The position numbers were made by a program, and so were the translations under genes. Below the pieces are notes generated by a model. It saw only the letters and a program-made list of their open reading frames with translations, was not told where the DNA came from and did no database searches. From Fidelibacterota bacterium (lineage in GTDB: Bacteria > Pseudomonadota > Alphaproteobacteria > Rhodospirillales > Rhodospirillaceae): a stretch of 42,368 nt of DNA. The stretch covers positions 1 to 42,368 of the forward strand of contig CANKHC010000003.1 of assembly GCA_947481595.1 (NCBI GenBank), read 5' to 3'. Positions 34,936 to 42,368 of the stretch are shown here, in pieces; the first letter of the stretch is position 1, and each line of letters starts with the position of its first letter.

Positions 34936-36883
34936 TTCCTCGGTCCTCGGCGGCGATGTCGATGTGGTCGGGCGCCAAGCCCTGCCAATACCGTTCGCAC
35001 ATCTGGGTATAGGCGGATTCCATATGCCGCGCAAAGAGCCTCGGATCAAACAAGGGCTGCGTCAGGCGGTTGCGCGCAAGCTTGTCGCGGACGGCGCGCA
35101 GCATCCCCGGATTCTGCGCCAGTTCCCCGGCGCGGTCCTCGTACTCCTGCGTCGTCGTCGTCACTAACTCTGGAAGATCGAGCGCTGCCAGGAGGCCGGC
35201 CGCAACCCGTGCGGTCAAGGATTGCCCAGCTTGGGTGAGGAGCGGCAGGCCCATCCACAGGGCGTCACTCGCGGTGGTGTGGGCATTGCAGGGCAGGGAG
35301 TCGAGAAACAAATCGGCCAGCGGTTGACGCGCGAGGTGGACGCCCTGTGGCGCACGCCGCGCAAAGATCAGGCGGGCGGGATCGATCCCACGGGCGGCGG
35401 CTTCGCGGCGCAGGTTGCGAGACGCCGTCGCATTGTCCTCGAACAGCCACAGCACGCTGCCCGGCACGCGCGCGACGATGCGCATCCACACGTCGAACAT
35501 CGCCGGCGTGAATTTAAACGTGTTGTTGTGGCAACTGAAGACAAAGGCCTCTGCAGGCAGTCCTGCCGCGGCCCGGGTCGGTGCATGGTCATCAATCGCG
35601 CGGGTGGTATCGTTGGCCTGGTAGCTGTAAGGCAGGCGGACGACTTTCTCGGTGAAATACGGACGCGCCGCATCGGTGACGATCGTGGTGTCGGCGATCA
35701 CATAGTCGTAGTAGTCCGAACCCATGGTTCCCGGATAGCCGAGGTAGGTGGCCTGAATCGGCGCGGCCCCCGCGGCGAAGATGCCGGTGCGCGATCCGTA
35801 GGTATATCCCGCGAGGTCAACGGCGATATCGATCCCCAGTGCGCGGGACAAGGCGGCGATCTCGACATCGGTTTTCTCGCGTACATCGATGAATTGGTCG
35901 ACGCCGCATTCCACACGTCGGCGCAATGCGTCATGCGCCTCCGGCCCGAAAGACAACGCAATGGTTTCAAACCTGCTGCGGTCGTGGGCCTCGAAAAGGC
36001 CTGCGATCAACTGGGATGTGGGATGGGCGAAGTAGTCTTTGGAAAAATAGCCCACGCGGATCCGGGACTGGCGCGGCCTCGCCGGCACAGGACCGAGGGC
36101 AGTGTTGCGCGGGTGCATCGCATGCGCCCAGGTCTGCGCGGCTTTGTGCTGCGCTGCCGGTGCATCGGCCATAAGCAGCAAGGGAAAGGGCGAAGAGACT
36201 TTCTCACCCCGCGCGACGCGCGCGAGCAAATCGGCGAGAGCACTGTCAAGACCGGTCCAGTCGCAGATGGTCATGCGGGTGTGCAGCAGCGTCCCGGCGA
36301 GAAAGGGGTAGTCGGGTTTCAGTGCCGCCGCCCGTGCATAGGCTTCAATGGCCTCTTCGGTGCGCCGCAGTCCGGCCAGCACCACACCGCGATTGTGATG
36401 CGCCTCGGCGTAATCGGGGCTGAGGGCGGCGGCTTCGTCGAAGGCCTTGAGGGCGTCGGCCTCGTGCTTGTCCGCAAGCAGCGCCGCGCCGCGCGCGTTG
36501 TGACGTTCCGCCGCGTGCCGGGCCACGGCCTTTTGCAGCGCGTCGCGGTTGGCCATGGCATCGCCATAGTCGGGCTTCAAGGCGATGGCCTGCGCATAAC
36601 TGGCCAGGGCCTCGTCTGCCGCGCCGAGCGCTGCCTGCACATTGCCGAGATTGTAGTGCGCCACGGCATTGCTGGGATCGACCGCCAGTGCACGGCCGAT
36701 CAATGCCGCGGCCTCGTCCCGCGCGCCGGTCTGGGCAGCGGCGATGCCGCCGAGATGCAAAGCATCAAAATGCCGGGGATCAAGTTCCAAGACTTCGCGG
36801 TACAGCGCCAGCGCTTCGGCCGCCGCGCCGCGCTGGTGCGAAGCCCACGCCGCCTGGAATTTGACCTGGGCCGCCTCGGTCAT
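34922..36883 (-). CDS. TPR protein with OGT-type GT41 domain (third copy)
   Basis: A 653-residue protein: about five TPRs in residues 5-220, then a GT41 (O-GlcNAc transferase-like) domain to near 640. IRVGYFSKDYFAHPTSQL, FSCHNNTFKFTPAMF (Lys contacting UDP phosphate) and LPCNAHTTASDALW (HTT motif) are intact. Bacterial GT41 proteins add a sugar to a protein, glycan or lipid; the acceptor is unknown. Its start overlaps the previous TPR-GT9 stop (ATGA). An open frame to 37144 is a shadow of that gene. Last of the TPR-glycosyltransferase array, before the alcohol dehydrogenase. Confidence 0.9.
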   Translation of the reverse strand: MTEAAQVKFQAAWASHQRGAAAEALALYREVLELDPRHFDALHLGGIAAAQTGARDEAAALIGRALAVDPSNAVAHYNLGNVQAALGAADEALASYAQAIALKPDYGDAMANRDALQKAVARHAAERHNARGAALLADKHEADALKAFDEAAALSPDYAEAHHNRGVVLAGLRRTEEAIEAYARAAALKPDYPFLAGTLLHTRMTICDWTGLDSALADLLARVARGEKVSSPFPLLLMADAPAAQHKAAQTWAHAMHPRNTALGPVPARPRQSRIRVGYFSKDYFAHPTSQLIAGLFEAHDRSRFETIALSFGPEAHDALRRRVECGVDQFIDVREKTDVEIAALSRALGIDIAVDLAGYTYGSRTGIFAAGAAPIQATYLGYPGTMGSDYYDYVIADTTIVTDAARPYFTEKVVRLPYSYQANDTTRAIDDHAPTRAAAGLPAEAFVFSCHNNTFKFTPAMFDVWMRIVARVPGSVLWLFEDNATASRNLRREAAARGIDPARLIFARRAPQGVHLARQPLADLFLDSLPCNAHTTASDALWMGLPLLTQAGQSLTARVAAGLLAALDLPELVTTTTQEYEDRAGELAQNPGMLRAVRDKLARNRLTQPLFDPRLFARHMESAYTQMCERYWQGLAPDHIDIAAEDRGNAAS

Positions 36884-38736
36884 GCCAGAAACAACCGCTT
36901 GAGATCGGCTTGAGCGCGCGCAAACACGTCGCCCCAATCGCCGGGATGTTGCTGCCGGTACAACGTCGCACTCGGATACCATGGGCTGTCGCTGCGCCTC
37001 AGCAGCCAGCGCCAGTCGGGATTGCTGGCCAGCAAAATCCACACCGGCTTGTTCATGGCACCCGCCAGATGCGCAATGCTGGTATCGACGGTGATGACCA
37101 AATCCATCTCCGCGCACAGCGCCGCTGTGTCGCTGAAGTCGCACAAGTTGTCGGCAAAGCGGCGGATATCGGGCCGCGCGGCAAAGAAGGCTGCGTCCTC
37201 AGGCCGCTCGTCCTTTTGCAAGCTCACATGCTCGGCGCCCGGCAAAAGTAGTTTGGAAAACTCCGCCAGCGCAATACTGCGCTGCAGGTCCATGTTGTGT
37301 TTGGGATTGCCGCTCCAACTGATCCCGATCCGCGGCCCCCTGCGCGGCCCCAACCGCTCGGCCCAGGCTTTTTGCTTATCGGCAGCCGCATGCAGATAAC
37401 CCGATCGCGGCACGGTGGCGAGCGTCGTTCCAAACGCACGCGGCAGGCTGAGCAGCGGGCAGTGCAGATCGAAGGCCGGCAACGCTTCGCCTTTCGCCAC
37501 GACCTGCTCCGCCAGACCTTTGAGCAAAGGCACCAATGGCGCAGCCACTTCCAGGATCACGTGTGCACCACGCGCGGCCACCAGCAGCGCGTAGCGGCAG
37601 AACTGAATCGCGTCACCCAGGCCCTGCTCGCCGTGCAACAGGATGCTGCGCCCGGCGATGTTCTCGCCTTGCCACAAGGGTACGGGAAAATTGCGCGGGT
37701 CGAGCTTCAGACTGGCGACCTTCCAGCGCTCCTCATACAGGGGCCAACCGCGCGCAAAGTCGCCTTGCTGCAGCAGGCAGATCGCCAACGCCCAATGGGC
37801 TTCAGCGTGATCCGGTTTGAGTGCGATGGCCTTGCGCAGACTGGCTTCGGCCTCCGCGTGCCGGCCCAGGGCGCAAAGCGCCACTCCACGGCTATGGTGA
37901 GCATCGGCATTCCCGGGATTCAACCCCGCCGCCGTGTCGTAGTCTTTGAGCGCGTCGGCGGCATGGCCGAGGTCGGACGCCGCCGCACCGCGATTGATGT
38001 AAGCCTCGCCGTAAGCCGGATCGGCGGCGATCGCCCGCGTGTAAGCCTCAGCGGCTTCACCATGACGCTTGAGGGTGCGCAGGACATTGCCGCGGTTGTT
38101 ATGCGCCGGCGCATGGTGGGGAGCCAACGCCAGCGCGGCGTCGTAGCTTGCCAACGCCTGATCGGACCGCGTGAGGTCCGCGAGCACATTGCCGAGATTG
38201 TAGTGCGCTTCCGCAAGGCGCGGTTCGAGAGCGACGGCACGCGCGAAGCTCTCAAAGGCGGCGGCGAGATCACCGCTTTGCTTGAGCACAATGCCCATGT
38301 TGTTGTGAAAGGCGGCGCGGTTCGGCTGCAACGACAGGGCTAGCGTGAAATCGGCGCGCGCTGGTTCCACCAGCCCCAGACGGCGCAGCACGTCGCCGCG
38401 CGCGTTCAAGACATCGGCGGCGTGTGGATTGACCGCAAGTGCCGCATCATAACTAGCGCGCGCGCTCGCCAGCTCGCCAGCATCACGCAACACATTGCCG
38501 CGATTGAAGTGGGCATCGCCGTAGTCAGGTTTGAGCTCCAGAGCCCGCGCGTAGCTGGCGAGCGCCTCGCGGTTGCGGCCAAGGGCAGCCAAGGCGACGC
38601 CCAAGTTGTTATGCGCCGGAGCATGTTCAGGTTTCAGAGCGGCGGCGCGGGCGAAAAAATCCGCGGCTTCCGCGGTCCGGCTGCCTTGAAAGGCCTGCAC
38701 GCCCTTTTGCTGCAACTGTTCGAAGGATTCACTCAT
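36880..38736 (-). CDS. TPR protein with GT9-like heptosyltransferase-type domain
   Basis: A 618-residue protein: nine or ten regular TPRs (residues 3-330; repeated AHNNLGVAL-type units), then a GT-B domain. It has ILLHGEQGLGDAIQFCRY near 365, RIGISWSGNPKHN near 460 and ITVDTSIAHLAGAM near 545, the last being the conserved D-T-S-x2-H-L-A-G of family GT9 (ADP-heptose:LPS heptosyltransferases). It differs from its neighbours, which carry GT41 domains, although the TPR parts are alike. Overlaps both neighbours by ATGA. Donor unknown; TPRs probably bind the acceptor protein. Confidence 0.9.
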   Translation of the reverse strand: MSESFEQLQQKGVQAFQGSRTAEAADFFARAAALKPEHAPAHNNLGVALAALGRNREALASYARALELKPDYGDAHFNRGNVLRDAGELASARASYDAALAVNPHAADVLNARGDVLRRLGLVEPARADFTLALSLQPNRAAFHNNMGIVLKQSGDLAAAFESFARAVALEPRLAEAHYNLGNVLADLTRSDQALASYDAALALAPHHAPAHNNRGNVLRTLKRHGEAAEAYTRAIAADPAYGEAYINRGAAASDLGHAADALKDYDTAAGLNPGNADAHHSRGVALCALGRHAEAEASLRKAIALKPDHAEAHWALAICLLQQGDFARGWPLYEERWKVASLKLDPRNFPVPLWQGENIAGRSILLHGEQGLGDAIQFCRYALLVAARGAHVILEVAAPLVPLLKGLAEQVVAKGEALPAFDLHCPLLSLPRAFGTTLATVPRSGYLHAAADKQKAWAERLGPRRGPRIGISWSGNPKHNMDLQRSIALAEFSKLLLPGAEHVSLQKDERPEDAAFFAARPDIRRFADNLCDFSDTAALCAEMDLVITVDTSIAHLAGAMNKPVWILLASNPDWRWLLRRSDSPWYPSATLYRQQHPGDWGDVFARAQADLKRLFLA

Positions 38737-40910
38737 CGTGCGATCTCGATGTGGTCCGGCGGCAGCCCTGCGTGATGCCGCGCCGACATCTGTGTATAGG
38801 CGGCTTCAATGTATCCCGCAAAAGCCTTGGCATCGAACAGGGACGAATCGCGGCGGGCGAGTTTCTGCCTCAGCCCCGTCATGCGTCCCGGATCTTTGGC
38901 CAGCGCCACCGCAAGGTCCTCATAGGCCGACGGCGTCGTGGTGATCAACTCTGCCAGGCCCACCGTCTGCAGCAGGCTCGCGGCCACGCGCCCCGCATAG
39001 GACTGTCCCAATTGCGTGAGCACCGGCAACCCGGCCCACAAGGCGTCGCTGGCCGTGGTGTGGGCGTTGAAAGGCAGGGTGTCGAGGAACAGATCGGCTG
39101 CGGCCAGGCGCGCAAAGTATTCGGCCTGCTCACCCCGCGGCGCAAAGATAAGGCGCGCGGGATCCGCGCCGCGCGGGAGCGCTTCACGCCCCAAGTTCCG
39201 CTCTGCGTCCGCCGTGTCGGCCGGCAGCAGCAGCACGCTGTCAGGCACGCGTGTGAGGATGCGCATCCAGCTGTCGAAGACAGCCGGGGTGAACTTGTAG
39301 GCGTTGTTGAAGCAGCAATAAATAAAGCGTCCTTCAGGCAGCCCAAGCCCCGCGCGGCTGCGCTCGGCCCTAGGCCGGCTGCCGTCGTTCACCTGGAACC
39401 ACGGCAGCCGTACAATTTTTTCGCTGATCTCGGCCTCCCCCGGCAGCACCATGCGGTCGGCGATGATGTAGTCGATATACGCCGCCCCCGACGAGGCGGG
39501 ATAGCCGATATAGCTCGCCTGCACCGGTGCCGCGCGTAAGGCGAAGATGCCGCCGCGGCTGTCCATGGTGTGGCCGGCCAAGTCGATGGCGATATCGATG
39601 CAGCGTTCGCGCGCCAGCGCGGCAATCTCGACATCGGTTTTTGTGCGCACGTCGTGAAAGTGGTCAAAGCCCTTTTCAAGCCGCCGGCGCAGCGCATCGC
39701 CGGTGTTGGGGCCGTAAGAAAAGGCGTGGAGCTCGAAACGCTCGCGGTCGTGGGCCTCGAACAGCCCGGCAGTCAGCTGCGCCACTGGATGCAGGCGAAA
39801 ATCCATCGAGAAGTAGCCGAGCCTGATCTTCGCCGACGCCGCGCGCGGCGGGATCGGACCCAGCACCGGGTTCGGCGGACACTCCGCCGCCGTCTGGATC
39901 TCGGCGGCGCGGCGGTGCAGCGCCGGCGAGTCGGTAACCGCCACGGCGATAAACGCCGGTGCCGCGCGCTCGCCGCGCATGATGCGCGCCGTCATCTGCG
40001 CCGTCTGGGCAGCGAAGTCCGTCCAGTCGCACAGGCGCATACGGGTGAACAGGCGCTGGCCAAAGAGATAGTCATGGTCAGGTGCCAGCGCAAAAGCGCG
40101 GTCGAAGCAGGCCAGCGCCGCGCCGTGCTCCCCGCGCGCCGTCAAGTGCATGCCTTTATGATAGTGAGCGGCCGCCAAATCGGGATTGGAGCGGATGGCC
40201 TGCTCGAAGCACGCCAGCGCGGCTGTGGCGTCACCGAGCGCCGCCTGGGCGAGGCCGCGGTTGGTATGAGCTTCGGCAAAGTCCGGCCGCAACCGCAGGG
40301 CCGCGTCATAACACGCGAGCGCGTCCTGATGCCGGTGCAGGTCAGTCAGCACCGCGCCGCGCGCGGCATGAAACGCGGCGTCGCCGGGACGCAATAGTAA
40401 GGCGCGATCGCAATCCGCCAGGGCCCCGGTGCTGTCCTTGATCTCGCGGCGGACCAGGGCGCGGGCCAGCAAAGCATCGGCGTCGCGCGGATTGAAATCG
40501 AGCACGCGGTCGAAATTCGGCAAGGCCGCGTCGTATTGCTTTAATGCGCAATATGCCGCGCCGCGGTTGGCGTAGGCGGTCACATAATCCGGGCGCAGGG
40601 CAATGGCACGGTCGTAGGCCGCGATAGCCTCAGCAGGGCGCTGCAAACCCTCGAGCGCATAGCCCATATTATAATGTGCGGCGGCATTGTCGGCGGTGAT
40701 CGCCAGCGCCCGGCCAATGGCGTCGACCGCGCCGGCGAAGTCGCCTTGCGCCGCCGCGATCACTCCCAGCAGGTGCCAGGCATCGAATTGGCCGGGATCG
40801 CGCGCCAGCACCTCGCGGTACGCCGCCGCCGCCTCAACGAGCCGGCCCTTTTGCTGCAAGGCAAAGCCTGCCAGCAAGCGTTCCGCGACCGATGCGTCCG
40901 GCTGCGGCAT
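38733..40910 (-). CDS. TPR protein with OGT-type GT41 domain (second copy)
   Basis: A 725-residue protein: seven or eight TPRs (about 10-290) and a GT41 domain (about 330-715). Key elements are intact: IRLGYFSMDFRLHPVAQL with the His, CCFNNAYKFTPAVF with the Lys, and LPFNAHTTASDALW. Same overall design as the third copy, with longer TPR part. Its ATG shares one base with the stop of the first copy (TGATG) and its stop overlaps the TPR-GT9 start, so translation is coupled throughout. Role: soluble sugar transferase, target unknown. Confidence 0.9.
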   Translation of the reverse strand: MPQPDASVAERLLAGFALQQKGRLVEAAAAYREVLARDPGQFDAWHLLGVIAAAQGDFAGAVDAIGRALAITADNAAAHYNMGYALEGLQRPAEAIAAYDRAIALRPDYVTAYANRGAAYCALKQYDAALPNFDRVLDFNPRDADALLARALVRREIKDSTGALADCDRALLLRPGDAAFHAARGAVLTDLHRHQDALACYDAALRLRPDFAEAHTNRGLAQAALGDATAALACFEQAIRSNPDLAAAHYHKGMHLTARGEHGAALACFDRAFALAPDHDYLFGQRLFTRMRLCDWTDFAAQTAQMTARIMRGERAAPAFIAVAVTDSPALHRRAAEIQTAAECPPNPVLGPIPPRAASAKIRLGYFSMDFRLHPVAQLTAGLFEAHDRERFELHAFSYGPNTGDALRRRLEKGFDHFHDVRTKTDVEIAALARERCIDIAIDLAGHTMDSRGGIFALRAAPVQASYIGYPASSGAAYIDYIIADRMVLPGEAEISEKIVRLPWFQVNDGSRPRAERSRAGLGLPEGRFIYCCFNNAYKFTPAVFDSWMRILTRVPDSVLLLPADTADAERNLGREALPRGADPARLIFAPRGEQAEYFARLAAADLFLDTLPFNAHTTASDALWAGLPVLTQLGQSYAGRVAASLLQTVGLAELITTTPSAYEDLAVALAKDPGRMTGLRQKLARRDSSLFDAKAFAGYIEAAYTQMSARHHAGLPPDHIEIAR

Positions 40911-42368
40911 CAGTGCGCCTCCGCAATGGTGATGTCAGCCGGCGGCAGCCCGGCCAGCGCCCGCTCCTGCGCGCGGGCATAGGCATCTTCCAGGGTGCGG
41001 GTGAAGCGTTGCGGATCGAACAACAGCGACGCCGGTGTATTTTGGGCCAGCTTGCCGCGCAAAGACTTCAACCGCGCCGGATCGTGCGCCAGCGCAATCG
41101 CCAGCTGTTCAAAGCCGTCTTGCGACGTGGTGATGAGTTCGGGCAGGCCGGCCGCCGTGAGCAGGCTGGCGGCGATGCGCGCCACATAACTTTGGCCGGC
41201 GCGGGTGAGCACCGGCACGCCGGCCCACAAGGCATCGCTGGCGCTGCTCGCGGCGGTGAAGGGGAACGTATCGAGCATCAGGTCGGCAGCGCGCTGCCGT
41301 GCGAGATGCTCCTCGGGATCAAGGCGCGCGGCGAAGATCAGGCGCTCGGCAGCGATGCCCGCGTCTTTCGCGGCGCGGCGCAGGTTGGCGGCCGCGGCGG
41401 CATTGTGGTGCGAGAGCCACAGAACGCCGCCTGGCACGGCGGCCAGGATTCGCAACCACCCTGCAAAACAGTCGGGGCTGATTTTATTGGCGGAGGTGAA
41501 AGCGCCGAAGACAATTTCCGACTCAGGCAATCCCACTTCGGTCCGTGTGAAGCGGCGCGGCGCGATCACCCGGCGCTGGTCGCCCGCCTGATACCGCGGC
41601 AGATAAAGCACCTTCTCGGTAAAATGGGGCCGGCTCTCGGGCGGGATCAAGACAGGGTCGGCGACAATATAGTCGATGAAATCCGCACCCATGGTGCCGC
41701 CAAAGCCCAAATAGTTGATTTGCACCGCTGCCGCGCGCGCGGCGAAAGTGCCCGCGCGCGAGTCCGCCGTATACCCGGCCAGGTCGACGGCGATGTCGAT
41801 GCCCAGCGCCCGCGCCATGGTGGCGACATCCGCGTCGGACTTTTCCCGCACATCGATGAAACGGTCAAAGGCGCCACGCAGGCGCTGCTGCATCGCGTCC
41901 CCGGTGTCGGGCCCGAAGGAAAACGCGGTGCAGTCGAAGCGGGCGCGGTCGTGAGACTCAAAAACGCCGGCCATGAGTGTCGCCACCGGATGCTCGCAGA
42001 AATCGGGCGAGAAATAGCCGATGCGGATTTTCTCATGACGGGTCGCTGCCGGCGCCGCCGCCGTCATGGGATGCTTGGCGCGCGTCCAGATCTCGGCGGC
42101 TTTGCGGTGCAGATTTGGGTCGTCGATCAACGACAGGATCGGCCAGGGCGGTGTGACGGCCTCGCCGCGCTCCAGCGCGGCCTGCAGATTTGCCACGTCG
42201 CCCACGCGGTCATGCCAGTCGCACAGCCGTGCCTTGGTGTACAGCCGCGTACCTTCGACAAAATCAAGGTCCGGCTGTAGGCGCAGCGCCTGCGCGAAAT
42301 TCCTCGCGGCTTCTTCCAGACGGCCCGCATCGCTCGCGACCACGCCGCGGTTCTGCCAGGTTGCGGCA
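40910..42368 (-). CDS. TPR protein with GT41 domain, partial (first copy), altered HTT motif
   Basis: The frame is open to the window edge, so the N-terminus is missing. The edge still shows the end of a TPR (NRGVVASDAGRLEEAARNFAQAL), and GT41 follows. IRIGYFSPDFCEHPVATL and FTSANKISPDCF (Lys) are kept. The HTT motif that binds the UDP diphosphate is changed to Ala-Ser-Ser (TAASSASDALW, bases 41243-41251), so activity may be weaker, altered or lost. First visible gene of a tandem array; its stop overlaps the next start. Confidence 0.88.
   Translation of the reverse strand, partial: AATWQNRGVVASDAGRLEEAARNFAQALRLQPDLDFVEGTRLYTKARLCDWHDRVGDVANLQAALERGEAVTPPWPILSLIDDPNLHRKAAEIWTRAKHPMTAAAPAATRHEKIRIGYFSPDFCEHPVATLMAGVFESHDRARFDCTAFSFGPDTGDAMQQRLRGAFDRFIDVREKSDADVATMARALGIDIAVDLAGYTADSRAGTFAARAAAVQINYLGFGGTMGADFIDYIVADPVLIPPESRPHFTEKVLYLPRYQAGDQRRVIAPRRFTRTEVGLPESEIVFGAFTSANKISPDCFAGWLRILAAVPGGVLWLSHHNAAAAANLRRAAKDAGIAAERLIFAARLDPEEHLARQRAADLMLDTFPFTAASSASDALWAGVPVLTRAGQSYVARIAASLLTAAGLPELITTSQDGFEQLAIALAHDPARLKSLRGKLAQNTPASLLFDPQRFTRTLEDAYARAQERALAGLPPADITIAEAH

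Noticed and set aside
35222-36913. 563-residue open frame antisense to a TPR-GT41 gene, and similar at 37297-38343 and 40892-42280
   Set aside because: Shadows of regular TPR codons; no domain seen, and the sense frames carry intact transferase motifs.
36884-37144. Upstream extension of the third TPR-GT41 protein
   Set aside because: Lies inside the TPR-GT9 gene in another frame; the ATGA at 36880-36883 fits better.
38406-38736. Regular repeated DNA in the TPR genes as a possible CRISPR or tandem repeat
   Set aside because: Repeats are diverged 102-base units coding for TPRs, without spacers or exact identity.

Overview
The window is GC-rich (roughly 60-65 % by eye), densely coded and typical of a free-living alphaproteobacterium. 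Pointers are long-form RibA with a relic DHBP-synthase-like N-terminus, a MatB/FadE-type acyl-CoA pair, a DUF423 protein, E. coli-like MsrA, and many ATGA-type start/stop overlaps. The exact lineage cannot be read from the sequence. No rRNA, tRNA, CRISPR array, insertion sequence or phage gene was seen. No gene-free gap exceeds about 180 bases.

Layout. (1) 1-3602, mostly + strand: end of a secreted CHRD protein with a strong terminator, an ABC exporter coupled to a GST-fold protein, and a small lipoprotein whose signal peptide is out of frame. (2) 3599-9582, - strand: a receiver-domain protein, a ferredoxin-reductase-type flavoprotein, a small Pro-rich ORF, malonyl-CoA synthetase-like MatB and a FadE-type acyl-CoA dehydrogenase. 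(3) 9724-16870: HD phosphohydrolase, DUF423, a secreted protein, an MFS exporter, a crotonase lacking both hydratase glutamates, a TfoX-N protein, a three-gene coupled operon ending in a D-2-hydroxyacid dehydrogenase with a signal peptide, and threonine ammonia-lyase. (4) 16996-20410: FkbM methyltransferase coupled to a 48-residue membrane peptide, a probable glycosyltransferase, and a MoaD/ThiS-like protein paired with an Asp-box propeller. (5) 20407-25906: MacA-MacB-NodT tripartite efflux operon with msrA as the last gene.

(6) 26084-42368 is the most interesting part. It holds a CDP-alcohol phosphotransferase coupled to an LtaS-like membrane sulfatase, a creatininase-family hydrolase, RibA, a stand-alone RibD-C reductase coupled to cytochrome b561, then a long - strand run: methyltransferase, GT4 glycosyltransferase, degenerate PTPS/QueD protein, zinc-type alcohol dehydrogenase, and four large TPR-glycosyltransferases in tandem. 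From the window edge at 42368 to 31679 eight genes overlap or nearly touch and probably form one operon.

GTP cyclohydrolase II, a reductase without its deaminase, a creatininase-family hydrolase (the family of archaeal FAPy deformylase ArfB) and a PTPS-fold protein sit among transferases. This suggests an uncharacterised pathway that turns GTP into a modified pyrimidine or pterin-like compound, possibly linked to glycosylation. That is an inference from gene content and order; the individual family calls are much firmer.
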